A stretch of 64,000 bases of DNA from assembly GCF_035222485.1 (NCBI RefSeq), contig NC_085925.1, positions 3,968,001 through 4,032,000 of the forward strand. Reading direction: 5' to 3'. The stretch is from Podospora pseudoanserina (taxonomy: Eukaryota > Ascomycota > Sordariomycetes > Sordariales > Podosporaceae). The notes under the pieces were generated by a model that did no database searches, had not been told where the DNA came from, and saw only the letters and a list, made by a program, of their open reading frames with translations. Positions within the stretch are counted from its first letter, which is position 1. Each line of letters opens with the position of its first letter. This document shows positions 45,354 through 57,546 of the stretch, one piece after another. Both the position numbers and the translations under genes were made by a program.

Positions 45354-47450
45354 CTTGTTCAGTTCTGAAGATTTTAAGGCTTGGTGTTGTTGACCCGCAG
45401 CTTGAAGACGAATAAACTATCCATCGTCGCCCTTTTATTTTCAGACCGTCCTACACAAGTCTAGGTAGCTGCTCAACCTTGACAGTAATGATGTCGTCGT
45501 GCAGCCCGAACCACAAGTCCAAACGATAAGGCACGGTCTGTAGAGAGCTCAAAGGCATGACTTCTACGCAACTGTACAGCATCTGGTTGTATTTCACGGC
45601 TCCCAGGGGCACAGACAACCCCCTTCTCGGTCTTGGCTCCGGCCGAAGTGGTTGAGTCTTCTTTCAGCTGTACGACAGAGAAAGAAAGAAGCCGTTTCTG
45701 ATTGCAACTCTGAATGGTAGCCTTCGCGATGCCTTTTTCAGCACTATTTAGCTGAGGACTCGTGGTGTTGCCTCGCTCAGGGCAGTGATCTACAGACGGG
45801 AGAGAAAGTGTAACACTTTATTGGCTAGAGCCATTCGCCGAGACGGGCTGTCAAATCTGCGCAGACGGCCATGAAAACCTGTTTCTGCTGCCGCCTTTAC
45901 CAAAAATGATCCCTCCATCCCACTTGACAGTATGAATTCAAAAAGTAAGGTGGTAGTGAATAGGGAATGGAGGCACGTGGCGAGGCAGAGAGCATGAGAA
46001 GTAGCTGTAAGTATGCCGCCCTCCGGGGGGGTTGCAGAAACCGGAGCCGATGGCGATTATCCGTGCCGAATCTCAGGGAACAGCTTCAGATTGAGCATAG
46101 GAAACGCCACAAATGCTACAATGATCATCAGTGAGCAAAGTCCACTGATAATGCGCCGATGATGGCTAACGGGATGTATCTTGTACATTTCTCAACTCTC
46201 TATCTCATAAAGATGTGATTCCCACGATATCTGTGGTAGAACTGTTTTTCACAAGGGAAAATGAAACACAAGCATTGCTTTCAAACGCAACAAGCTTGCT
46301 TTTAAGCCCCTCATTCGTTTGGTGATTGTTGGCGAAAATCATCTCATCGACTCACCTAAACCTCCATCAATAGGTAAAGTACTCAACAGTAGATACCTAC
46401 AAGCCAAGTCACTCACAAGTTATTAGAGAAAGATATAACGATGGCTATCTACTTGACTTTTGTCCACACTTATAGCTGGGTGACCATCTGAAAGATAATG
46501 CGGGTTAGGGTTACCCCTGAGCCCCTATTCCGCCCTTTTATTTCTTCAAGAACCCCCACCCACCACACCGTGGTCACACCGTCCCCACCCCGCCCCATCT
46601 CACCGAACCCAGCAAATGCCCATCTCATAATTTTCGAAGAATCCCATTCCCTTCTGACAAACATCCTTATCATCGTTGGTCGTAAACCCCCAAAATGCCG
46701 TCATCTGCCTTTACAACCTCGAGAAGTGTCCTGCACCCGTGATTGGCTGCTTCGCCATCGCTCCTAAAAGCACGCCATACCCCTGTCGGTCATCTCGCCT
46801 GGACGTCTGGGTCATCCCCACAGCTGTGGTGAAACCTGTCCCGTCTTGTGGACGGGAGTTTCGACGTTTGGGTTTTGGGCTTTGAGGGATGAAAGAACAT
46901 TCGGAGCTTTGCCGTTGGATTCTCCCCTCCAAGGATTCATCAGTATCCAAGCCAAGCGGTAGGGGTGGGGATGATAACTGGCGTATAGACACGCACACAC
47001 ACATCGATGTTGGTTGGGTCTCCTCTTGGGGCGTTATTTCATTGAATGGGCACACATACGCACACACACTTCACCACCCGGTGGCAGAGAGATATCCCCC
47101 GCGGCGCGCCGTATCGGTCCCGCGCCCGCCGCTTGTCTTAAATTACGCCTTGGGATGGTTCCGATGAGATCAGGATCGGGCACCGGCATTACACCAGTCG
47201 ATGATGCAGATGACTGGGCAGAAGACTGGCACCAGCCTGGCGGTGGTGGTGGTGCCAATGGTGGTGCCAATGGTGGTGCCAATGGTGTCAGTGAGGAGGC
47301 AGGTGGTGCTATAAGGTATGTGTGTACTTTTGTATCCCGCCTTCCCCTCTCATGGTGTTATCTTTCTTTTTTCTTTTGGCTGGTTTTAGCTTTTGTTTTC
47401 ATCAACCCAGTGGGATGACTGGAATGTGAGTTTGAGACTTAACACACACA
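45354..47450. other. Long divergent intergenic region laccase / MFS transporter
   Basis: About 2.1 kb. AT-rich stretches near 46250-46450, CA-rich motifs near 46990-47070 and a 12-nt tandem repeat (GGTGGTGCCAAT, about 47238-47284) lie here. An open frame at 47155-47335 (MVPMRSGSG...) could be a 5' exon, but I found no in-frame join to the MFS gene. Confidence 0.5.
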
Positions 47451-49538
47451 ATGCCGTTGAAGCAACAGTCGCTATACGCCACCTTCGGCACTTCATCCAC
47501 CGGAGGCCAGAATAATAATAATCGAGTCGAGCTAACGGCCGGGGCAAGACTGCGAGACTGGACAGCAAGGTCAAACACGGACGAGGACGATGATGCCAGA
47601 TCACAATATGGCTCCGAGATTAGCAAAGAGGACGCAGATATCACCACGGCCTTGATATTCACCGAGGGCGGCCCCCTCGGCGAGCCAGAGCCAAAAAGGG
47701 GACGGTTTTGGTTTTCACCCCCTGGAGACAAGGGGGAGGAAACGGATCTTGATGCCATCGCCACGCAACGAAGTGTTTTTGATGACCCTGACCTGGCGGG
47801 ACAATATCAACCACAACCAGACTGGTATGCTGTTTCTGCCCGCTTACATATCCTCGTTTTCGGGCTGGCCCTGACAGTAATCAAAGGGAAAACATCCACC
47901 GCTTCGACCCGTCAGCAAGATGGACATGGCGCGAGGAGCGAGCACTGATCCGCAAAGTCGACTTCAAAATCATGCTCTGGACCTGCCTCATGTTCTGCGC
48001 CCTGGAGATGGACAGAGCCAACATTCGACAGGCTGTCACGGACGACCTGCTGCCTGAGCTTGGATTGACCACCAACGACTACAACCTTGGCAATTCGCTC
48101 TTTGCCTTTTCGTTTCTGTGTGCTGAGGTTCCATCACAGTTGATCAGCAAGTACCTGGGCTGTGATATCTGGATACCGTTGCAGATGGTGCTCTGGTCGC
48201 TGGTGGCGTCAAGTCAGTTTACGTTGAGCGGAAGGTTTGGGTATCTGGCGTCGAGGGTGTTGTTGGGAATGCTCCAGGGAGGCTTTATACCGACTGTGGT
48301 GCTTTACCTGTCGTATTTTTACAAGGCGAACGAGCTGACGATACGGATGGGGTTCTTTTGGACATCGATGGTGTTTGCGGATATTTTTGCGGCGCTGTCA
48401 GCTTTTGGGTTGTTGCATATGCGTGGTGTTGGGGGATATTCGGGGTGGAGGTGGCTCTTTTTGATCGAGGTGAGTGTTGAGTCATGTGGAATTCCCCTAC
48501 AACTAATTACCCGTACTGACTCTCGGGTCCAGGGAATGGTGACACTTGTCTTTGGTATCCTGTCCTTTGGTCTCATGCCGGCTGGCCCGACGCAGACTGC
48601 TGGTTGGCTCAGGGGTGAAAAGGGGTGGTTTACACCGAGGTATGTTCTTCCAGTAGATAATGGTCTCGAGATGACCGCTAACAAAAGAAAAAAAATAAAA
48701 GGGAGGAAGTTATCCTCGTTAACCGTATTATCCGTGACGACCCTTCTAAGGGAGGCATGCACAACCGGGAACCAGTATCCCCAAGGCTCCTCCTGAAGAG
48801 TCTGCTTGATTTTGACTTGTGGCCGATATATCTGATTGGTCTCTTCAATCATGTACCCTATGCCACGCCAACCAGCTATCTGGCGTTGTCGCTCAAAGGG
48901 ATGGGGTTCTCGACATTCCAAACCAATCTGCTGGTGATTCCGTCGCAGGTGCTCCATAGTAGGTCTAGAAGGACTTTGACGGTGATTGGAACATTGTGCT
49001 AACAGAGTTGACAGTCGTAAACATGATAATCCTGACCTATGTCAGTGAATTCACTGGTCAAATGTCACTGATTGCCATCATACCTCAGTTTTGGGCAATC
49101 CCCTTCCTGGTCTTTTTACGGTTCGTAGACACCACCACAGTGTCCAAATGGACGGTCTGGTTGGTCATGACCTTCTTCCTGGGATCACCATATTCGCACC
49201 CCATCCAGGTCGGATGGATCTCTCGCAATGCCAACACTGTCCGCAGTCGTGCTGTGGGCAGTGCTGTGTACAACATGTGCGTCCAGGGCGGCAGTATTAT
49301 CGGGGCTAATATCTACCGCGAAGACGATGCGCCACACTACACTCGCGGCAACACGGTACTGCTGTCGATACTGGCCTTCAATATCGTTCTCTATTTATCA
49401 ACCAAGGCATACTATGTATGGCGGAACCGAAGCCGAGAGGAGGTCTGGAATGCCATGTCAGAGAGTGAGCGGGAGAAGTACCTGGCAGAAAACTGGGATG
49501 CTGGAAACAAGCGGTTAGATTTCAGATTTGCATCTTGA
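47451..49538 (+). CDS. MFS transporter, anion:cation symporter (allantoate permease-like) family
   Basis: Exons 47451-47824, 47887-48469, 48533-48639, 48702-48958 and 49015-49538 encode 614 residues. A ~160-residue polar N-terminus leads into [19 protein letters not shown] and the helix [27 protein letters not shown], the signature of this family. Twelve helices are expected. [27 protein letters not shown] is the typical central loop. Relatives import nicotinate, allantoate, biotin or pantothenate at the plasma membrane. The substrate is not determinable here. Introns 1 and 3 use AAG acceptors (TCAAAG, TAAAAG). In intron 1 a CAG 9 nt earlier is also in frame. Intron 4 could end at either of two CAGs 9 nt apart. 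Confidence 0.88.
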
Positions 49539-49860
49539 GCAGACACTGCCCATGGCTTTTTCATCAATCAACCAATTGAGGAACTGGAATGTGACAGAGA
49601 TGCATGTGGGGGACTCCCTGGAGTGTGTGTGATGAGCCTGGCCTGACGAGGCGGTGCCATGGCGGGGTATCTTTACCGGACAACAAGAGGGGTGTGGCTC
49701 TATCACCTCGCTGTTCATAAATACCTGTGAATTTCCCCACGTTTTTATTTGCCCCTTCTCTCTTTCTTTCTGTCATCAAACACACGCCCTGGGGAAACCC
49801 ACCCATTAATCACTCCCACATCGCCGTCGGCCTCGCTCGAGAGGCCACCACATACTGCAA
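49539..49860. other. Intergenic region / bZIP leader
   Basis: Contains an ATG at about 49660 opening a 20-codon frame that could act as a uORF. No other gene seen. Confidence 0.4.
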
Positions 49861-50613
49861 GAATGGCAGCAGCAGCATCAGCAGCAGCTGCCAGTATCCG
49901 TCTCTCCGCCATTTACTTCCAGCCCCAGTTCCAGTGATCAAGGTCTCCTGCACTTTTTGGACCCGAGCCAAGACTTTGATCATCTTTTGTGGAACGGCTC
50001 TTTTGACACAACCTCGCAACAACTTGCTCTCGACTGTCCCCTTTTTGATATTCAATATCCACTTCCATTCCCTACCCTTCCAGTTCCCGACTTTGATATT
50101 GGAATACCCTCTCTCGGCCTGGGTGAATCAAGCGCTGCTCCCGTCACAACAACAGCGACAACGGCAAACCTATCTCTGTTAACTCCGACGCCAACAATCA
50201 TCACATCGTTCGAGTCTTGCCAGTCACCATCATCCTCTACCTCACCCACCTCCACAAGCACGCCTGTCTCTGCCTCGGGCAATTTGGTCCCCGGGTTGAA
50301 GCTCCCTTCCTCCATTTCTGTTACACTTACCGGCAAGCCGAAAGGAAAGCCAGGGCGGAAGCCAACCAAGAAACGTCCTCTGCCTGAAGAAGAGGATGAT
50401 GAAGACGAAGAGGTGCTCGTGAAGAGGGCGAGGAACAATCTGGCTGCCAAGCGCTACAGGCAGAAAAAGGTTGACCGCATTGAGGAGTTGGAGGATGAGG
50501 TGAAGGAGGTGAAGAAGGAGAGGGATGACCTCCGCGTGGAATTGGCGAGGAGGGAGGCCGAGGTGAAGGCTCTAAGGGAGATGCTGGCAATGACAACGGG
50601 GAAGAAGAATTAG
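49861..50613 (+). CDS. bZIP transcription factor, start codon unresolved
   Basis: The C-terminus is a clear bZIP: basic region VKRARNNLAAKRYRQKKVDR (N-x3-AA-x2-R spacing) followed by a leucine zipper (EELEDEVKEVKKERDDL...). The middle is Ser/Thr/Pro-rich with a basic patch (GKPKGKPGRKPTKKR) and acidic run, probably an activation region and NLS. The frame reads naturally from about 49861 (EWQQQHQQQLPVSVSPP) but contains no ATG until the last codons, and an in-frame stop lies at 49807-49809. An upstream exon, non-AUG initiation, or a single-base indel after ATG 49863 (which starts an alanine-rich frame ending at 49937) could explain this. Coordinates show the open part only. It lies beside a transporter pair and may regulate it (inference). 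Confidence 0.7.
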   Translation, partial: EWQQQHQQQLPVSVSPPFTSSPSSSDQGLLHFLDPSQDFDHLLWNGSFDTTSQQLALDCPLFDIQYPLPFPTLPVPDFDIGIPSLGLGESSAAPVTTTATTANLSLLTPTPTIITSFESCQSPSSSTSPTSTSTPVSASGNLVPGLKLPSSISVTLTGKPKGKPGRKPTKKRPLPEEEDDEDEEVLVKRARNNLAAKRYRQKKVDRIEELEDEVKEVKKERDDLRVELARREAEVKALREMLAMTTGKKN

Positions 50614-51961
50614 GTAGGATTGATAGCTAGTTGATAGAGAACAAAATGAAACCATACTTGTGATACATATCAGCATTCCGCACTGGTTTCAATGGCATTG
50701 TCATTTAGTTACACTGATTGAATCGTGACCTCCATGATGCCGTCTTTTTGTCCTGATAGAGTGATTGGTGGTGTGCTGGTGGTCCGAGTGTCTATCTGAC
50801 CAAGATGCTAGGCCCCACGCTAAGTCAGCACACTCCCACCGTGAAAATAAAAATGATTTCATTTTTGATCAGTCCTGTACTTAGCCAATCAAATTGTTGG
50901 AATATTTAACGACGGTGGTCTTGGCAATAATTTTGACGGTGGAGCAGATCCATCTGCCGGGGAACCTTTCTAGAAAATACCAAGGGCTACACCCGACGCC
51001 GTGGACAAAGATGACGATTACAAATTGCGACGCTGAGTGGACGGGCGTGTTGGGCACGGAGTCACTGCGCCGAGAGATACGAAGCCAAGGCAGAGATAAG
51101 TGCGACTAAAAGAGATGGAAAACGCAGTGACAGCTTTGGAACGCTCGCACGAACATCCCTCCGCATTTAAAAGAAGAATTGGGTCCTGCTGTGGTTGGAT
51201 TTCTAAGCACGGAGCATCCATACCCAGGGGCACAGCTCCAAGCACCCAACCGGTCCGGGCGGCAGCAGCAGGGTCTTTGTGAGCAAATGAACGGGGAGAA
51301 AATGCAAGGGCGCGGGGGAGAACGGATTTATAATGGCCTGCTCTGTCCTCTTTGTCAACTTGGCGGCCGCTAACTCCACGGCGTTTGCGGACAACAAGCG
51401 TACTCCATCGTACCCGTTATGCCGTTCAGACCGGAGTTTGCATTCAAAGGCGGTGGGAGTGGACCGTGTAGACGTGCAGATCGCTACCCAGACCATATCG
51501 TCCAGGCGGGTTTAACGCTGCTTTAACGTGTTAAACCTTCTTTTGAGCAGCAAAGCATCTTACGAATCACTGGTCGGCGGTGACTGGGGCTGTTGGCAAG
51601 GGGGGTGGTTGCTTCCGATGATTCATGCCCCGTCACTCTTATCTCCATTCTGGAGTCGGAATCTTTCATCAGGGTGCTGCTTACAATTCTGCTGTGTAGG
51701 GTGGCTGTTTGTATATGAGGTCTGGTAGACGCGCGACTTTTCACCTCATGATTTTTGATAGAGCTGCGAATCAACCCTACCAGGCTCTTTCCAGTTTGCA
51801 AACCATATCCCCCGGCCGCTCCTGCCGCTTCTCGGCACCGGTGAGCTGCACCTTTGAGTTGACCGCGACTTTCAACGTCACTCTCTCTCTCTCTCTGCCT
51901 GCTGCTCACAGTCCCACAACTTGAGAATCAAAACACTGCATTTTCACAAAAACCAACCAGA
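50614..51961. other. Intergenic region, ABC transporter promoter
   Basis: About 1.35 kb with an 8-bp palindromic element (separate entry) and a CT-rich tract just before the start codon (near 51879-51900). No gene seen. Confidence 0.5.
51509..51537. promoter_or_regulatory. Inverted repeat GGTTTAAC...GTTAAACC upstream of the ABC transporter
   Basis: A perfect 8-bp inverted repeat with a 13-bp spacer. The inner 14-mer TTTAACGTGTTAAA is itself nearly palindromic. It lies about 430 bp before the ATG of the PDR transporter. The form suits a dimeric regulator site but I cannot name the factor. Confidence 0.3.
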
Positions 51962-54900
51962 ATGTGGGGGCAACAAACGCCCGAGGAGGCTTTCCGCCGG
52001 GGAGCCTCTGAAGCCCTTCCAGACTCACTCCATCATCGAGATCCAACCCAGCCAATCAGCGAAGAAGAAGCTGACATCGACTCTGGCGACACCACCAAGA
52101 TCCCACCAAGTCCTGAGGCCTTGTCCACAGCCGACGAAGGCCTTTGGGGAGAGCGAGATGTCGGCGGCCCAGTGAGCCAACGGATGGCCATGCAGGACTT
52201 TCAAGAGCTTCAACGCGAGCTCACCAAGATGACCACGAGGCGGTCACGGTCCCAGTCCCGGTCCCGGGCGCGATCACAACCACGATCAAGGTCGGCCTCG
52301 AAAGCTTCCCGGAAATCGGATAGCAGGCGCGATAATGTCTTTCGCCGCATCGCTTCCCGGGCCAGTGGAAAATCAAAGCGGCCGAAAGACGAACAAGATC
52401 CTGAACAGCAGGCCGCCGACGATGCTAGCAGCTCGGACGAGTCCTCGGATGACGGCAGCCAGTTTCAATTGGAGCAGTTTATGCGCGATGGCCACCTTGA
52501 GAAGCGCACGGATTCTGGCGAGTCGAGCAAGAAGGTCGGCGTGGTGTTCAAGAACGTCACCGTCAAGGGTGTCGGCGGCGGCACTGTGTTTGTCAGGACA
52601 CTTCCCCAGGCTATCCTCGGCACATTTGGTCCCGATCTGTACGGCATTCTCTGCAGATTTGTCCCAGCACTTCGTTTCGGACGTCAGCAAGGCGGGCTTC
52701 GTACCCTTCTCAATGACTTCACTGGTGTCGTACGGCATGGAGAGATGATGCTGGTGCTGGGTCGGCCGGGGAGTGGCTGCAGCACTTTTCTCCGCGTCAT
52801 TGCCAACAATAGGGGCGGGTATGCTGCCGTCGAGGGCGAGGTTTCCTACAGCGGCATCTCTGCCGAGGAAGTTGCAAAGCGCTATCGCGGTGAGGTGGTC
52901 TACAACGGTGAAGACGACCAGCACATGCCTACCTTGACCGTGGGACAGACACTCCAGTTTTCGCTGCTCAACAAGACCAAGAAGCACCTCAGGGACAATG
53001 TGGACTTTATCATCGACTCGTTGTTGCGCATGTTTGCTATCCAACACACAAAAAACACCATTGTTGGGAATGCCTATACACGTGGTGTTTCTGGGGGTGA
53101 GAGAAAACGAGTTTCCATCGCCGAGGCCCTGGCCACCAAGAGCACCATCGTCTGCTGGGACAATTCGACAAGAGGTCTCGATGCATCCACCGCTCTGGAT
53201 TACGCCAAATCGCTGCGTGTCATGACCGATGTATCGGATCGAACAACCATCACCACCCTCTATCAGGCCGGAGAAGGCATTTATGAGTTGATGGACAAGG
53301 TCCTGGTCATCGATGAAGGGCGCATGCTCTATCAGGGCCCTGCCAACGAGGCCAGGCAGTACTTCATCGACCTTGGTTTCCACGCACCACCACGCCAGAC
53401 TACTGCCGACTTTCTCACCTCCATCTGTGACCCAGTCACCCGACAGTTCCGCCCCGGCTACGAATATAAGTGCCCCAAAACTGCCGAGGAGCTTGAGACA
53501 GCATTCAGAAACAGCGAGGCATACAGGAGGGTCCTTGCTGATGTGGAGCAATTTGAGAGGCATCTGCAACAAACCAAGCATGCCGATACTCAGAGGTTCC
53601 AGCAAGCCGTCGAGGAGCAAAAGTCTCGCCGTGTTGCCTCGGACTCGAACTACACTGTCAGCTTCTGGAAGCAAGTCCTCGCCTGCTCCCGCCGCGAACT
53701 CTGGCTCTTGTGGGGCAACAAGACGGAAATGTACACCAAATATCTCACCATCATCAGCAACGGCTTCATTGTTGGCTCTCTCTTCTACGACACTCCGGAC
53801 AACACGGCCGGCACCTTCCTGCGTGCCGGTGCTGCCTTCTTCTCTATTGTCTTTCTCGGATGGCTTCAGCTCGCTGAGCTCATGAAAGCCGTCTCTGGTC
53901 GTGTTGTTGTGGCTCGGCACAAGGAATATGCCTTCTATCGTCCGTCTGCTGTCAACCTTGCCCGCGCTCTCGTCGATCTCCCGGTCTTGATCTTCCAGGT
54001 TGTCATCTTTGGTCTGATCATGTACTTCATGACTGGTTTGGACTTGACACCGGCCAAGTTCTTCATCAGTCTCTTATTCATCTATACGACCACCTTTTGC
54101 ATCACGGCTCTGTACCGCATGTTTGCGTCCCTGTCACCAACAATTGACGATGCCGTTCGTTTCAGCGGACTTGCGCTCAACTTGCTGGTCATCTTTACCG
54201 GTTACGTGATCTACAAGCCTATCTTGGTGTCACAAAAGATCTGGTTCGGTTGGCTCTTTTACGTGAATCCGGTAAGCAGATCTCCCTCCTTCCTTCGACA
54301 TCGTCCAACAGCTGCTAACAAGAGACAGCTTGCATATGCCTTTGAAGCCGCTCTGACCAATGAGTTTTCTGGCCGGATCATGGAATGTGCCCCTGCGCAT
54401 CTTGTGCCTCAGGGGCCAGGTATTCTACCAGCCAACCAGGGATGTGCGATTCCAGGCTCGGTCGCAGGGAGTACTGATGTCTCCGGGACGGCATACCTCG
54501 ACAGCCAGTTCAACTACACCCGGGATCACCTGTGGCGCAACTTTGGTGTTCTCATAGCCTTCTCTGTGCTTTATCTCATGGTCACAGTGGCCGCCACGGA
54601 GCTCTTGACATTTGTCGGATCGGGCGGCGGCGCCCTCGTCTTCAAGCGTTCCAGCAAGGCAGCCAAGCGAGCCAAACTCGCTGCGAAGCCGACCGACATG
54701 GAGAAGGGCAATGCGACCGGAGCATCATCCACCACCGACGTTGGCTATCAGAATCGCTCGGGAAAGACAGAACTGACTGGTCTGACCGGAAGCGACAAGG
54801 TCTTTACCTGGGAGAATGTCTCGTACACTGTTCCGACCCCTCAAGGACCCAAGAAGCTTCTCAACGGAGTCAGCGGTTACGCGAAACCGGGAGTCATGGT

Positions 54901-56831
54901 TGCCCTCATGGGAGCCAGCGGTGCTGGCAAGACGACGCTGCTCAACACCTTGTCCCAACGCCAAACGGTCGGCGTGGTTTCTGGCGACATGCTGGTTGAC
55001 GGTAAACCGCTGACTGGAGACTTTCAACGCGGCACTGGCTTCGTCGAACAAATGGATCTTCATGACGAGACCGCCACCATTCGGGAGGCTCTTGAGTTCT
55101 CTGCGCTCCTTCGCCAGAGCCGTGACACGCCAAAGCACGAGAAGCTGGCCTATGTCGACACTGTTCTGGACTTGCTCGAGTTGACGGACGTTCAAGATGC
55201 CATTATTGCGTCTCTGGGCGTGGAGCAAAAGAAGAGACTGACTATTGGCGTGGAACTAGCGGCCCGGCCTTCGCTTCTGCTCTTCCTCGACGAACCAACC
55301 AGTGGTCTTGATGCCCAGTCCGCTTTCTCTATTGTGCGCTTTCTTCGCAAGCTCTGCGTTGCTGGACAGGCCATCGTGTGCACTATTCATCAGCCCTCGT
55401 CTGACCTGATCCAGGAGTTTGATGAGATTCTGGCCTTGAACCCCGGCGGCAACACCATTTACTTTGGTCCTGTTGGAGAGAACGGTAGCGCAGTGGTCAA
55501 GTACTTTGCCGACCGAGGCGTCCAGTGTCCTCCCGGCAGAAACGTCGCCGAGTTCCTCCTCGAGACGGCCATCAAGGGTGGAAGACGCCCCGACGGCAAG
55601 CGGATTCACTGGACTCAGGAATGGCGCGAGTCCAAGGAGAACCGAGACTTGCTGGCCGAGATTCAGCGGCTCAAGGATGAGCGCAGCAAGGCCAACAAGG
55701 AATCGACTGTTGTCCAGCCGGCATTGCAATCGTTTGCTGCTCCCACCTGGACGCAAATCACCCTTCTGACCAAGCGCATGTTTGTCCACCAATGGCGTCA
55801 GCCATCTTACCTCTACGGGCGGCTGTTCACTGCTGTTATTGTCGGCATCTTCAATGGCTTCACCTTTTGGAAGCTGGGCAACACGGTGGCTGACATGCAG
55901 AACCGCATGTTTACGTGCTTCCTCATCATCATGATCCCTGCCACCGTCCTCAATGCCGTCTTGCCAAAGTTTTACACCAACCGCATGCTCTGGGAGGCAC
56001 GCGAGCACCCATCGCGCATCTACGGCTGGGTTGCCTTTTGCACGGCCGAGGTCTTGTCCGAGATCCCAGGCAGTATTCTGGCAGCCGTGCTGTACTTTTT
56101 GCTGTGGTACTTCCCCACTGGTCTGCCGACTGAGGCGTCAGTTGCGGGTTACGTCTTCTTGATGACGCTGCTCTTCTTCCTGTTCATGGCCAGCTGGGGT
56201 CAGTGGATCTGCGCGTGGGCGCCCAACTTTACCGTCATCAGCAACATCCTGCCGTTCTTTTTGGTCACCTTTTCCATCTTCAACGGTGTTGTGGTTCCTT
56301 ATGACCAGCTGAATGTGTTTTGGAGATATTGGATCTACTATGTGAACCCATCGACGTGGTGGGTCAGAGGCGTTCTCGCGGCCACGTTGAATGGTCAGAG
56401 TGTGCAGTGTGCTCCCAATGAGGCCGCCTACTTTGATCCCCCATCAGGACAGACGTGTTTGGAGTTTGCGGGCGACTTTGCGAGGCAGGCTGGTCAGGGG
56501 TATCTGCTCAACCCCAATGACACAGCAGACTGCGGGTTTTGCCCGTACTCGAGCGGGAACCAGTACTTAAACACGTTGGGGATCACTCCGGATGAGAAGT
56601 GGAGGGACTTTGGCATCTTTTTGGTGTTTTGCTTTACTAACTGGATGTAAGTTTTGACCTCGGTTCTTGATTGCATGACACGGCTGCTAACATGTTTATT
56701 ATCCACCCAGGCTGGTCTACTTCTTCGTCTGGACCGTCCGAGTCAAGGGTATGACATTCGGCTTTGGGCCGTTGTTTGACGTACTCGGCAAAGGTGTCGG
56801 GGCGGTCAAGGGGCTCTTCAAGAGAAAATAG
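51962..56831 (+). CDS. Full-size PDR-type ABC transporter (ABCG family)
   Basis: Exons 51962-54271, 54329-56646 and 56711-56831 encode 1582 residues in the order NBD1-TMD1-NBD2-TMD2. The N-terminus has an SR-rich block (RSRSQSRSRARSQPRSR). NBD1 (about 260-400) shows the fungal PDR Walker A with Cys in place of Lys (GRPGSGCST), signature VSGGERKRVS and WDNSTRGLDAS. NBD2 (about 960-1100) has GASGAGKTT, the altered PDR signature VEQKKRLTIG and LFLDEPTSGLDAQSA. Twelve membrane helices are expected, in the plasma membrane. Members export drugs, fungicides and plant defence compounds. The first intron is 57 nt with no stop, so its retention would insert 19 residues. The third exon completes the last helix and tail. 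Confidence 0.96.
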
Positions 56832-57179
56832 AGGAAAGAGAATCTGGTTCGATGGGATAGATAAGACACACGGGGCATTTGATACCACGGGATTTCGGCT
56901 TGCTGTTTGTCACACATACGAGATATAATAATGGATGAAGGGATAGAATGAGTGCGAGGTAGATAGATATAGAAATAACAGTCTTTGATCGCTCAATCCT
57001 GGAGGTTTGTTTTCTTTGGCGTGCGCATTCAGGGGTAACCAACCGTTGCCACCGCCATCATCTCCACCCTCCAGCCACAAAACCCTCATCCCCACCACCA
57101 CTTACCCTATTACCCACTTCCCACCAGCCCACCCTCCATGAACCTTCCTACCCAGCCGCTTTCTCAACAAACCAAAGCC
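56832..57179. other. Intergenic region
   Basis: 3' flank of the ABC transporter and 5' flank of tRNA-Ala. Nothing else seen. Confidence 0.5.
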
Positions 57180-57267
57180 GGGCGTGTGGTCTAGTGGTAT
57201 GATTTCTGTTTCGCACCTTTGTCTGCGATCTTACAGAAGGTCCCGCGTTCAATTCGCGGTACGTCCA
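57180..57267 (+). tRNA. tRNA-Ala (CGC), intron-containing
   Basis: Acceptor GGGCGTG pairs with TACGTCC, including the G3-U70 pair that identifies alanine tRNAs. The anticodon stem TCTGT/ACAGA encloses TTCGCA, with anticodon CGC at 57212-57214. An intron of about 16 nt follows position 37. T arm CGCG-TTCAATT-CGCG. Confidence 0.9.
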
Positions 57268-57341
57268 GGTCTCTCACACACCTCATCCTCCAACAAAACT
57301 ACGACAGGTGCACAAACATCTGTTGATAAATTGTTCGTTTA

Positions 57342-57421
57342 TCTTCCGTAGTATAGTGGTCAGTATGTGAGCTTGTCATTGGTCAACGCTCGAGACCCGG
57401 GTTCAATTCCCGGCGGGAGAG
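57342..57421 (+). tRNA. tRNA-Asp (GTC), intron-containing
   Basis: Acceptor TCTTCCG pairs with CGGGAGA, discriminator G. The anticodon loop begins TTGTCA, with GTC at 57375-57377. A short intron (about 7-8 nt) follows position 37. T arm CCGGG-TTCAATT-CCCGG. Confidence 0.9.
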
Positions 57422-57546
57422 GCTCTATAGAAGAAGGGGGTTGTGTGGGTGCTCTTTTTTTCTTCTTGGCTTTTTGTCTCCTGTTTAAGGAGGTTTTGTT
57501 TGGGTATTGAGTTGAGAAGGGTGACATAGAAGGGGGGAGAGAAAAT

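Noticed and set aside
46455-46472. TTGTCCACACT resembling the end of the hAT-type MITE
   Set aside because: Eleven bases match one terminal repeat, but no partner repeat or target duplication was found nearby.
46501-46517. Telomere-like GGGTTAGGGTTA
   Set aside because: Only about two TTAGGG units, not an array. Not evidence for an interstitial telomere.
47155-47335. Possible upstream exon of the MFS transporter (MVPMRSGSG...)
   Set aside because: It has a donor-like GTATGT, but none of the acceptors tried joins it in frame to the transporter. The ATG at 47451 suffices.
52373-53920. 515-residue minus-strand frame inside the ABC transporter
   Set aside because: It is the antisense shadow of the conserved NBD1/TMD1 coding sequence, produced by C/G-rich third positions. 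It shows no family features of its own.
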